From the NCBI RefSeq assembly GCF_034180645.1, contig NZ_JAXFNY010000009.1, positions 4,187 to 68,186 on the forward strand: DNA of 64,000 nucleotides, read 5' to 3'. The position numbers and the translations under genes are program-made. Shown here one piece after another: positions 46,301-49,729 of the stretch. Source of the stretch: Mobiluncus sp034180645. GTDB lineage: Bacteria; Actinomycetota; Actinomycetes; Actinomycetales; Actinomycetaceae. Under the pieces are notes generated by a model that had not been told where the DNA came from, made no database searches, and saw nothing but the letters and a program-made list of their open reading frames with translations. The first letter of the stretch is position 1; every line of letters starts with the position of its first letter.

Positions 46301-46404
46301 ACCCCCGCGGTCCAGTTCCGGCTCTTTTTACCTTTTTGCTTATAGCTCACCAAAGTGGGCTTTCCGGGCTGATTTTGCCGCGGTTTCTTGGCTATAGCAC
46401 TCAT
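31309..46404 (-). CDS. Giant cell-wall-anchored adhesin: thioester domain, DUF5979-like and VaFE repeats, LARTG anchor
   Basis: About 5031 aa. Residues ~30-62 form a signal peptide ending AAQA. A Ser/Pro/Thr-rich stretch with acidic coil follows, then a thioester (TQXA-type) domain at ~410-600 with Cys486 in SFCVEP and Gln542 in KHQNAIW, the expected thioester pair for covalent host attachment. About 11 DUF5979-like modules follow (pattern GxFxxxKxV...FxYxC...PVGTxCxIxE), then about 16 VaFE/T-Q ester-bond-type modules (VVAFExL...H.DxxDxxQTV), with two more DUF5979-like units interspersed. The end is Pro/Thr-rich, then LARTG at ~4993, a membrane helix and RRKRQ. LAxTG suits the class E sortase at 26998. 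ATG 46404 is preferred over 46431 because GGAGG lies 9 nt upstream. Confidence 0.93.
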   Translation of the reverse strand: MSAIAKKPRQNQPGKPTLVSYKQKGKKSRNWTAGVIASAIAVAWAVGGLVMPSLAATPAAQASVKPTVTVSDGNGVVSGTQVQGKSFGVAVKMDLFSTEDQAEAALNYGKTTQVGEFTAQYLPKECIIKYSSITTVGGGKNKKTYAYFSNDQGLQEVHPDRGNRDVKLEKRYDHAFGAWVLYPSGSSLVSFNQSSSPSKAASSNRSTVSSAEPEEDEDTLTLSLEHIEGEAMAAAGAPADTGATQARIFAQTSDPSSDPGSSTESTGSASTAQLPANTEDPVEPAPQTSEPSSDPSIPTPVTGPNKAPTTPTPTATATSGAVAFAYKFEPTMKEIKLKFDPSVDKDTAIAAFNKQVDDAKADVMDQLDQFVAAHNIDAVTKAKMVDNLNAQFDNLRKQGQDWLEKKYEESGSTSSFVGLDYCEQNGPIVPVGSLILVKNVNAAHHGKESNVWWLVKKDTNETTKKIPMYSDNDGVTITTNGESSFCVEPMQSLDTGKNHEFYTNPSQTTIEWAKNNPEKAEIVKAIAWHFAKHGNKEYGKHQNAIWMTVLGLPDNFGTFDGNNYTWIGGLNTLSALIEEAKSEYKNRPQAHIIEALETMHLDQVSLEQAPDGAYLLRVKLNDYDLNSAEAQAIGENVYLAVAGATDENGNPINKVSLKDAANGVTLKITDHGSFSIGFAGMLENVEDAYFVDATNGTTQGQVVVTKKNLDVSGLLEVSWTHVPEPKPSIKTTAKVNGADSVLGGAETATFSRTDEVITLSDDVTYENIPANTGSNATKYLIGTLKKVSGGVTTTVFTQTADAPISGKGTLTGQFKYQLKASEVKDGDWFYYEEVLATSDPKYAGGGQIDSAYGELNIIAKHTGEHADQTVNIVKNKAQLTLEKAATGATDKASGNVTFQVTCDDGTKATLYAPAKGGAANTDSTQAGTPSPIDVTPGTKCTIEETYRSAPVNMSAPNWSATNATADGATVGSSVKFVMGQAGDIKVIATNTYEEQTGGFKVMKLVQGDSNIDANAAAAANGGKFQFTYTCDKGVAGGSFSLPEDASTDTDNDLWTYEVKGLPVGTKCKVTETQPVAPQGYDVVVSTTNASGVTSPLSTIAVKPIQNGVVDAVAFVNYYQPADAAFSLQKEARFDNGDKESINQDFLLRYRCQGANADTGWKYQPVPANGAPVAVTSGIKAGMTCTITENPSSTAVPGAIFKSLTFGQTGIPATNVLENSADEFKFKVPTNGATVVVTATNLYEHKMGSFTLTKKVKADGANPLKEDKAFDFTVTCGKDVTTFSLKAGETWPSKSDPVKSYPVNTECTIQEDNPPNAAFTNKVSYTNAEPLGENKARVVIKEGAKPAVEVVATNTVKAKYGGFSVTKSVEGDAKAEPATFTFDYECNDEAKTQDTLDLKAGETKTVDNILVGTTCYIKETPGTIDGVTVTPDWVTDLANGTGKYEKYKKFTIPEQKDGKAQVLKLEAKNTLDYDKASFTIKKVVQGGAVFEPGATFKFTYSCTAPNGKTYTQATPFGSQAKAKFIEVAPGQESAAIVVPKDSKCSVAEPKAQLDATNKQLVNDLNANPLKYVSTSFVPAGKDLASGEQTVTQGNVFQFAATNVYTEKMTGFKFYKAALTGNNAGNHTEQFYFNYSCQTPAGAVKNGVGYDLSAGSDPVKVEKLPVGTKCVVWEKPVVAKANEEPTTTWTVGAAKPVEGKEVKPFDTNAKAQPNGVAFTVDKEDEALMVGATNDFTVPDTKLVVSKTIVAGENTNVDSKTVKLSATCKYPTDNADHVIMDGKTFKNTDKAEFTADVNGVKIPVGATCTITESEASAKVAGHKWTVEMKEGKNVLSDKATGTVTLNTEKGRTVEVVNTYERELGKFKIIKSVTAAKNITVKESYDFTYTCADPKDATQKVEGKVTKVTDKGYQFAENIPVGYTCHITEDQAGAETEEGSTLSATLSENDFVVEKDNVVEVKVDNVYSDANGKFSVTKAIASDSTAAIVDGKYNFEYWCVTPDGSKIGTQDAPITFNIAADKTWTSGNLPSGSKCSIREVTPSGNTAGVSAEVSWSLDESTTMKGVEPTPYTAVGAEGNFVFGAEGATAGKFVIGKDGTTTSLNATNKLTYKEVKLSLQKVAEATSANGRLDYSEDNFNKRQQYNEYYRYMNRNYVNMHVTCKSGNDTVVDKTVKVDVNGNALDFGTVPYNSKCTVAELDDQSFNDRNALLYGNWRHKAEISATDANGKALASPVKYAFDMLGPDEEKAAITFDVTSEANVSVKMVNKWDCYASIETVLDAPGQEATANGQRVFKDGIKVIDIKPNQDRVKLTDKVTLKNVTEDQTYTVVERLYSTKMAGKTGIFDAGYLNWKSEGGANWDYYAEEVTVPYGANDFTKEISFTIPVSLLKEHPEGIAAGIMVFNGGNPMQLNQACAKCRAYGSELTLPKGQSIVPQFEPEMWTIANDRTTNSRVMSTNEKDVPTQKLTDNLKYTRVSAGDYYLYGRLVQTDDTSKSAVDNYKKIAVPAGQNFFGNNEAVNEFTLETANLTPGATYVMFEYMLPADVDVNSLASKTPAELQAMSKAANLPFHADVKDICQKLYTPKLKTTASIDKPVTPAVSDDATVTVKDVVKWNNLAGGRTYTVTGTLHVKDADGNDAGALNDPGATATKTFTVNGPRDALVKEGEVELTFTVKAKSLKTQTVVAFEEVKDGDVVVATHADITDEDQTVYSPSIGTTASVKNGAPTTQNINGKDVTRNATVDMSNAKPVKDSKTKELSDVVVTDEVAYNSIAPGNYVMYGELTKINNKSTTTVQTAHQTLTVAKGAASGKMELTFPGVKVVSGEKYVVFEKLYKADDFDQTAGKPKSGATAVAEHADPKDEAQTVYVPGVTTDAYNGAGKPGDKYVDVTKDFTINDKVTASGLIPGKTYEVTGELKIKDGSAEGQSTGITQTGTITADAKGNGETVLTFTVTAQQAADLGLIGKPIVAFEDLKHEGKTIAVHHDINDGDQTVYNGSMGTSAVDKSDENQTMTPGQKDATIVDTVTFTGKFEPKHNYTLVGELHYVNTDNGAKTLGEKVPGVTVAPKSVTAGADGTIADQKMEFKVPADSIKAGKSMVVVEKLFDGKNTTGTPVITHEDPNDAAQTITVNPVEIDTTAYDGTSKDPKDKNLEAAKDGSVTIWDLVDYKGLEIGKEYTITGTLHYQADATLADGTQVKAGDAIDAKYVTTEPVTFTANKPNSTDKDAFQVIVKFTVQRAGLATAPVVVFEDLKQGETPLATHTDINDDNQIVYPPSITTVAQTADGAKMIQVNPDAKKQGNVTITDTVDWKVAAPGTYTLKGQLMEVKDGKLVSETPVATGNEVTITVEKGEFSGTNSEMKFTLKADKILAANKAGHSFVVYEQLVGKDGKPIATHEDPASPEQTVTLGSLDTTATDAADGDQVVDNTGDVVITDRVDYTGLNPAQNYTLKGELKDKATGDTVKLSDGSLVESTIEVGPGTGNDIDPSGAGFFEIQFSVPAGVILGKQVVAFETVLKDGKEFLIHHDINDDSQTIWAPKLATKARAEGDRGLVIADAKSTVKDTVTFTNMKVGETYVVVGELWNKTQNKSTGIKVTSKSFKADKATWTENDFMTFEIPAGTVAENDELVVFETLYLGEKADGPAESTHRDPNDPAQTVGSGVKPGIKTVLSVDGNRAAGTAVPTVPVESKQLVDTVSYVGLTPSVSYTLNATLMEIGLDGKVTDTGITGTATFTPDKASGTQQVGFNAIPEGTLKPGYKYVAYEQLIRNDKPNEPPLKHEDPKDSDQTVKTAYNPTIETDLTQDGTQVIATDAALDLQDKVQMKGLIKGEKYVLVSRLVYNAGQPNETVLADGLERFTADSVDMTKDIKFNVTADKLKAPMEAAKAAGSELKLVAYEYLTRASLVTGDDATIKASVTDTTKWDTKHADPNDGRQTVTVVDVPRIGTKLEYEGQKVVWEGDNVKLIDHVEFFNLLPDTEYTLSGSLMGIAADGTVSDTGVVGTGKFTTPKATNGATRVNGTIKDGTAATVEFTVPLSVLKANDKLVAFESLQLKGQPVADHNDPNDENQTVKVKHPGVGTEASYDGKSNLTVWKGVNKEGKKAPETYTVHDVIRMANVEEGKTYALDGQVYSKIAYSNGDKTALATNAKTVKVTESMAVDPNADEIAKYGKDVKVYETTMDITVKATDIKADGDKLVVFEQLWAEGTYESADGGKVTPKGDNKPVAVHNEITADSQSINVNRPEFGSLTLTKAVTGWDENTANVERTNAKYVFTVTCTEKGSTDTITLHEGESATIDGIPVGDKCTISENVQNAEEQAGLKDTVKFTEANGVTVESTKNGEGTVIVGGTPNGTTRVANVTVTAENVFTNEVSIGTHTTGKFDKKASNGDTITDLVKYQNLQGGEYLLHTYFVEYDKAGQAHKIDYVPSEVRKVTVVGGYAVGGHNGTWTIDMKVPTELIQEHKTVVLWEDLYRMPQDRDAFEAQLSKLPTGKTAAGLIASHHEENLASGAGTQWLEVSTHFGGFQVTKVIKTDADMPADVVGKIPTTWNFTYKAKVPDGKTAKEGTALEGSFNLTVDPNNPTKAVSQKFDGFPMGTDITITETDAKAQIPTQAKWKVTWKSEGWTDGAEGTTKNFKITPASTVSVTALNEFSLVKPTLATVARTADDGKMLKPSEDTAVVDTVTYTNLVEGRDYWLKTELVYVDDTADPNDNQPVLGADGNPLVKWTKVTAETDNSEWVVDRDNPMVVPADANPDADVVFFESLYEMTKDGGQPKAEDKPIVEHRDNSDEKQIITRRPALDLQTTAELSGAKAITAGESATVNDKVTYSGLKAGAEYTLVGTLVKKSDGSIVGSPVTVAGLKAEADGSGSWKMSIPLTAKDTAGLTNGEKLVVFEKAYVGNLPKAGTAPAGTYTPILAHEDLEDASQTVNVVKPTTPPHTPGTPGTPYTPGTTPPSSSTTPPPPPVESETTNPPSTPPTIPVAPATTLPPMHPKVPPTLARTGAQAAIFGGLSILMIAAGAGIGLLAARRKRQSDAQ

Positions 46405-46484
46405 GCTCAAATACCTCCATTTGTTAGCCATTTCTTCGGTCTGGACCCTGGTGGGGACACTTCACCTGCTTATATACAGTGATA

Positions 46485-46513
46485 AGAATACCAGGTTTCC
46501 CAGCTATCTCCAA
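46485..46513 (-). promoter_or_regulatory. Candidate promoter of the giant adhesin gene
   Basis: On the minus strand TTGGAG (46508-46513) and TATTCT (46485-46490) are 17 nt apart, about 80 nt before the start codon. TATATA a few bases downstream offers an alternative -10. The match is fair only. Confidence 0.35.
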
Positions 46514-47049
46514 GAGTACTTCCAGGATTGTGCTGACAATCTGACTATCACTCCAGAGTCGTTCGGTAAACCCCAGTATTGCTTTAGGAAAACTCAGCTT
46601 AACCGGGCAAAATTCGCCAAAAATAGCGGCAGTTTTCAGCACCCTCCAAGAATGCGAAGCTGAGTTTGTCACCTCGAACCGGGGTCTCAAAACCGCAAAT
46701 AAACAGTAAAAAGTGCGGTTTTCTGCAAAATTCCCCAGTATTTTCCGCAAATCTTAAAATAACCTTAAAAATCGAATTCGAACCTGAGAATGAAGCCTCC
46801 CACCGGCGCTTTTGCCATCTAATCCGACCCGCAACACCACCGCTGCGGAACCGACCTGGTGAAAACGCCTTCGTTCTCGAACACAACTCCCCGCCTAGGC
46901 GATGCCGGAAAAACGACCAGACATTTCCAGGATTCCTTCAGCCTACACGAGGCCCCGGTTTCAGATAATGAAACGGGAAAACCCTCAGATATGGATAGAA
47001 ATCCCCAAAATCCGCGAAAAATCCCGGTGAAAGAATTTAGAAAAACAAC
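46514..47049. other. 536-bp divergent intergenic region with inverted and direct repeats, no gene
   Basis: I find no credible coding frame here. The stretch is AT-richer than its surroundings. It holds AACTCAGCTT (46591-46600) with its reverse complement at 46657-46666, AACCGCA/TGCGGTT near 46690-46720, and CCCCAGTATT repeated at 46571 and 46733. It separates the adhesin gene from the divergent secreted-peptide gene and is a plausible regulatory region for both. Confidence 0.5.
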
Positions 47050-47077
47050 TTGTAATTTCCTGAAAATCGGGTATAGT
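47050..47077 (+). promoter_or_regulatory. Promoter TTGTAA-N16-TATAGT
   Basis: TTGTAA at 47050-47055 and TATAGT at 47072-47077 are separated by 16 nt, upstream of the small secreted peptide gene at 47151, leaving a ~67-nt leader. Confidence 0.55.
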
Positions 47078-47150
47078 TGACTGTATAGCGGCGTTGATGC
47101 TGGACTTGTCCGTTATCAACTGTCCGCGGGGAGAGAAATTTGGAGGAACC

Positions 47151-47336
47151 ATGCAGACACAAAAGAAGGGCGTATTTGCCGCAGTGGTGTTAGCCCTAGT
47201 GGTAGCTTTGAGCACCCTACTGCCTGCTCAGGCTGCCGACCACGAAACCAAACTGACCGGAAACACTCAAGTACAGCCCGTAGAAATCTCCTACGGCAGC
47301 TACGAACAGGTTCTGGTGGAGGTCAGCGCCGACTAA
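47151..47336 (+). CDS. Small secreted peptide, 61 aa
   Basis: MQTQKKGVFAAVVLALVVAL is followed by STLLPAQA and a predicted signal peptidase site after AQA, leaving a mature peptide of ~34 residues (ADHETKLTGNTQVQPVEISY..., ending EVSAD) that is acidic and lacks Cys. ATG 47151 has GGAGGA 6-11 nt upstream, a promoter at 47050 and a clear Rho-independent terminator at 47358, so it is a complete single-gene transcript unit. I recognise no family. It is divergent from the giant adhesin gene. A signalling peptide or small envelope factor are both possible. Confidence 0.7.
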   Translation: MQTQKKGVFAAVVLALVVALSTLLPAQAADHETKLTGNTQVQPVEISYGSYEQVLVEVSAD

Positions 47337-47357
47337 CGCAGTCAGCCACAGCCTCAT

Positions 47358-47386
47358 GACCCGCCGCAAAACGGTGGGTCTATTTT
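47358..47386 (+). terminator. Rho-independent terminator of the secreted peptide gene
   Basis: GACCCGCCG pairs with CGGTGGGTC (one G-T pair) around CAAAA, followed by TATTTT. It begins 21 nt after the stop codon. Confidence 0.85.
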
Positions 47387-47700
47387 CTTATACGCAGCGG
47401 GTTTTAGGCTGCTGAGGTTTTACACCACAGGTTATGGGATTGCCGATTTTGCACTGCTGATATTGCGCCGTCGATTTCGCTTCCTCCCGATTTCCTCTCC
47501 TGCCGACCGCGCCCCGAACCCACTTCGGGCTACGATAGCCTTACAGGCCTCAGTACGCGCCCCGTCCTAATGAGCACTTTGACCCGGCGAACACCAAGCT
47601 CGGGCCGACCCAGATTCGGCGCGCGCCCCGGCCTTGTGCGCGCCCCGGCCTTGTGCAGACCTAACCCTGCGCGAACCCTAACCGCATACCCAGAAGGAGG
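47387..47700. other. Intergenic region with a 17-bp tandem duplication, no gene
   Basis: No supported gene. GCGCCCCGGCCTTGTGC occurs twice in direct tandem (47623-47639 and 47640-47656), shortly before the deacylase gene. Confidence 0.5.
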
Positions 47701-47705
47701 AACGT

Positions 47706-48191
47706 ATGGAACGCAACAAGATACTGGAAACCTTGCAGGAACACGGCGTCGAATACAAGCTGGTGGAACACCCGCCGGCCACGACCATCGAGCTGGCGGA
47801 CGAATATATCGAGGGCCACGAGGGCGTGCGCACCAAGAGCCTGTTCTTGACCAACCGCAAGAAAACCCGCACGTATCTTTTAATTACGGACGAGTATAAA
47901 CAGATTGACCTGAAAGGTTTTGCCGGCGAAGTCGGGGAAAGCCGCCTGTCCTTCGGATCCGGAGAGCTGCTGGCTCAAACCCTCAGGCTGGAGCCCGGAG
48001 TCGTCTCGCCCCTCGGAATGATTGACCCCGACCACCGTTCAGTCGCGCTCTACCTGGACAAAACCATGATGCAGGAGGACATTTTTACTTTCCACCCGGG
48101 CGACAACCGCGCCACCCTGTTCCTGGGGACTCAGGATTTCCTGCGGCTCTATGACGAGCTGGGGATTGATTACCATTTGGTGGAGGTGTAA
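47706..48191 (+). CDS. YbaK/ProX-type aminoacyl-tRNA deacylase
   Basis: 161 aa with the YbaK/EbsC editing fold: YKLVEHPPATTIELADEYIEGHEGVRTKSLFLTNRKK at the N-terminus, including the conserved Lys of the KSLFL motif, and SPLGMIDPDHRSVALYLDK with the Gly-x-x-(D/N) pocket. It matches the stand-alone Ala-tRNA(Pro) deacylases (PrdX/ProXp-ala group) best. These hydrolyse mischarged tRNA in the cytoplasm. AGAAGGAGG precedes the ATG at 47706. It is a single gene. The exact tRNA specificity is not determined by sequence reading. Confidence 0.88.
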   Translation: MERNKILETLQEHGVEYKLVEHPPATTIELADEYIEGHEGVRTKSLFLTNRKKTRTYLLITDEYKQIDLKGFAGEVGESRLSFGSGELLAQTLRLEPGVVSPLGMIDPDHRSVALYLDKTMMQEDIFTFHPGDNRATLFLGTQDFLRLYDELGIDYHLVEV

Positions 48192-48310
48192 TTCCACACC
48201 CTGGGTTCGCGGCTTGGTTTAGTCGGCTGTCGGACTTTATTGGCCGCGTCGGAGCGGTTGGCCGGTTTGTCTGCCCGGCCCGGCCGCCGACGAGGGCCCT
48301 CAGCCGGAAA

Positions 48311-48370
48311 CACCGCGCTTGTGAAAACCTCAACGTACCCCACCACGCTTGTGAACCCGTCAGCGCATAC
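48311..48370. repeat. 30-bp minisatellite, left cluster (2 units)
   Basis: Two adjacent 30-bp units, 48311-48340 and 48341-48370. Each begins CACCGCGCTTGTGA or CACCACGCTTGTGA. The same unit recurs at 48981-49125 beyond the toxin-antitoxin genes. There are no spacers, so this is not CRISPR. Confidence 0.75.
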
Positions 48371-48389
48371 CGGCACGAGGTGGCTCTGG

Positions 48390-48650
48390 TTACATAGCGT
48401 CGATGAGGTCGCGCACCAGACCGCTGGGAGTGGTGTTCATTTTTTTGGCCAAGGCGGTTATTTTGTTTCTCCGGGCTTCGTCCAACCGAATCGTGAAAGG
48501 TTGGGCATTTTTTCCGATCGTAACGGGCCTGCCGGGTTTGGAAGGAGCGAGATGCGAGCCCGTGTACTCGGGTTCGGTCTCTTGGGCGGTGGCCCATTGC
48601 TCGATTTGTTCATCGGTGTAGGTCGTGCCGTTTGCCGCAGTCCAATTCAT
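48390..48650 (-). CDS. Ribbon-helix-helix antitoxin
   Basis: 86 aa from ATG 48650. The C-terminal half (QPFTIRLDEARRNKITALAKKMNTTPSGLVRDLIDAM) is a ribbon-helix-helix DNA-binding domain: a beta strand then two helices, as in CopG-like and BrnA-type antitoxins. The N-terminal part (NWTAANGTTYTDEQIEQWATAQE) is the probable toxin-binding arm. The start overlaps the toxin stop (ATGA). It should neutralise the toxin and repress the operon by binding near 48918-48947. The frame is open upstream to 48713 inside the toxin gene, which is not used. Confidence 0.82.
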   Translation of the reverse strand: MNWTAANGTTYTDEQIEQWATAQETEPEYTGSHLAPSKPGRPVTIGKNAQPFTIRLDEARRNKITALAKKMNTTPSGLVRDLIDAM

Positions 48651-48901
48651 TTTTCCAGCCCTACCTCTCTCAATGTTTTCCTGGTTGCCTTCATAGCGTG
48701 GAACACGTGCCAAGTTTCGTTATCATTCTCAATCGCGATGTACTCAATGAGTTTTCCATCAGCGATTCCTACACCTACCCATTGCACAGGGTCGGTATCT
48801 CGGGGGATACATCTCAACATTGTGTTCCAGGCTTCGCGCACCATTGCAGGTGTTATGTCGGGGTGGCGTTGTGCAATCCTAGCGTTGATGTATATCTCCA
48901 C
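48647..48901 (-). CDS. BrnT-like toxin of a type II toxin-antitoxin pair
   Basis: 84 aa. The order VGVGIADGKLIEYIAIENDNETWHVFHAMKATRKTLREVGL resembles the second half of BrnT-like RelE-superfamily RNases, where two or three strands lead to a final Arg/Lys-rich helix (compare the ARKATxRE ending of BrnT). The N-terminal half (INARIAQRHPDITPAMVREAWNTM) is helical. It would cleave mRNA when freed from the antitoxin. The start is GTG 48901 with AGGAAA upstream. Toxin-first order is typical for BrnTA and HigBA. The match is at fold and motif level by eye. Confidence 0.7.
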   Translation of the reverse strand: MEIYINARIAQRHPDITPAMVREAWNTMLRCIPRDTDPVQWVGVGIADGKLIEYIAIENDNETWHVFHAMKATRKTLREVGLEK

Positions 48902-48917
48902 TGTATTTCCTGCCCAC

Positions 48918-48947
48918 TATTATGTACGACATATATTGTATTATGTA
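48918..48947. promoter_or_regulatory. Operator-like 9-bp direct repeats upstream of the toxin-antitoxin genes
   Basis: TATTATGTA occurs at 48918-48926 and 48939-48947, start-to-start distance 21 bp (two helical turns), with ATGT/ACAT inverted symmetry between. Minus-strand CATAAT in this segment could be the -10 of the operon. RHH antitoxins bind this kind of repeated site. Confidence 0.5.
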
Positions 48948-48980
48948 TTTCGTAAGTGTGCAAGGCATTTTCACTGTGAG

Positions 48981-49125
48981 ACGTGGCTTGTGACACCACC
49001 AGCCCAGGCGGAGACACCCACGCTGTAACCACCCCGCTTGTGAGAACCGCAACTCATGCCGGGCCCGCCGCGCCTGTGAGAACCCCAACGCAACCCACCG
49101 CGCTTGTGACATCGTCAGCACATAC
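48981..49125. repeat. 30-bp minisatellite, right cluster (3 clear units, 1 degenerate)
   Basis: Units at 49030-49059, 49066-49095 and 49096-49125 share C-rich start, GCTTGTGAGAACC-like core and CAACGCATAC-like end with the left cluster. 48981-49009 is a degenerate copy. In one reading frame the minus strand would encode a 10-residue repeat, but no start or ribosome binding site supports a gene. Confidence 0.7.
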
Positions 49126-49154
49126 CGGTGCGTACCCCCGCATACCCCGCGAAT

Positions 49155-49183
49155 TTGCGCAAGATAGCGGGTTCGGGTAGTAT
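49155..49183 (+). promoter_or_regulatory. tRNA-Ile/tRNA-Ala promoter
   Basis: TTGCGC (49155-49160), 17-nt spacer, TAGTAT (49178-49183). Predicted start near 49190, 9 nt before tRNA-Ile. Confidence 0.5.
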
Positions 49184-49198
49184 CTTCTGGTGCCCAAA

Positions 49199-49275
49199 GG
49201 GCCTATAGCTCAGTTGGTTAGAGCGCAGTCCTGATAAGACTGAGGTCGCTGGTTCGAGCCCAGCTAGGCCCACCA
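49199..49275 (+). tRNA. tRNA-Ile (anticodon GAT), CCA encoded
   Basis: Acceptor GGGCCTA pairs with TAGGCCC (49265-49271), then A and CCA. The D arm is TAGCTCAGTTGGTTAGAGC, the anticodon loop contains GAT in CAGTCCTGATAAGACTG, and the T arm is GCTGGTTCGAGCCCAGC. Confidence 0.96.
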
Positions 49276-49276
49276 A

Positions 49277-49298
49277 CCCCGAATCGTCGGGGTTTTTT
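49277..49298 (+). terminator. Rho-independent terminator between the two tRNA genes
   Basis: CCCCG pairs with CGGGG around AATCGT, followed by six T residues. Confidence 0.75.
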
Positions 49299-49308
49299 CA
49301 TAACAAAC

Positions 49309-49384
49309 GGGGCTATAGCGCAGCTGGTAGCGCATCTGCTTTGCAAGCAGAGGGTCGGGGGTTCGAGTCCCCCTAGCTCCACCA
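49309..49384 (+). tRNA. tRNA-Ala (anticodon TGC), CCA encoded
   Basis: Acceptor GGGGCTA pairs with TAGCTCC (49374-49380, one G-T pair), then ACCA. The anticodon is TGC in TCTGCTTTGCAAGCAGA and the T arm is GGGGGTTCGAGTCCCCC. Its 3' half is a common integration target and accessory genes begin right after it. Confidence 0.96.
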
Positions 49385-49386
49385 AT

Positions 49387-49426
49387 AGGACGCTCATTTT
49401 GATACAAAGTGGGCGTCCTTTTGTTT
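49387..49426 (+). terminator. Rho-independent terminator after tRNA-Ala
   Basis: AGGACGC (49387-49393) pairs with GCGTCCT (49413-49419). The stem continues inward with CATTTTG/CAAAGTG-type pairs around ATA. TTTTGTTTT follows. Confidence 0.8.
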
Positions 49427-49729
49427 TGCCCGGATGGGCGGTGTTTTGGCTTGTCAGGGCTGGATTTCTGGGGAGTGGCTGGGTGCTGGGTGGGCGTAGC
49501 GGGCGATAGATGAGGCTAGTCCGGCTGGTGAATCTGGGCTTCAGGCGGTAGCTCGGGGCGTCGCGACCCCGAGGGCGTCAAAATGTATGAGGCTCCGTCA
49601 AAAAGTATCGGGCATCGTCAAATTGTTTAGGGGCTCCGTCAAAAAGTATGGGGTTAGGAGTCAAAACAGTTTAGGGTGCCGAATTCACATATATGAGCGT
49701 CGCTTCGTTCGTCTCGTGATATACGTTTC
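49427..49729. other. Intergenic stretch at the left edge of the accessory region, no gene
   Basis: No credible gene. It contains the hairpin CTCGGGG/CCCCGAG (49552-49573) and the direct-repeat cluster at 49576-49680. It separates tRNA-Ala from the methyltransferase gene end. Confidence 0.5.
49576..49680. repeat. Cluster of five 20-22-nt direct repeats
   Basis: Units start at 49576, 49596, 49616, 49637 and ~49658. Consensus is CGTCAAAAAGTATGGGGCTC; the fifth is AGTCAAAACAGTTTAGGG. Serial copies at a near-constant step resemble transposase-binding repeats at insertion-sequence ends (for example IS21-type) or iterons. No transposase is encoded in this window. Confidence 0.65.

Noticed and set aside
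48311..49125. Direct repeats considered as a CRISPR array
   Set aside because: Units are adjacent or 6 nt apart with no unique spacers, differ from each other, and no cas genes are present.
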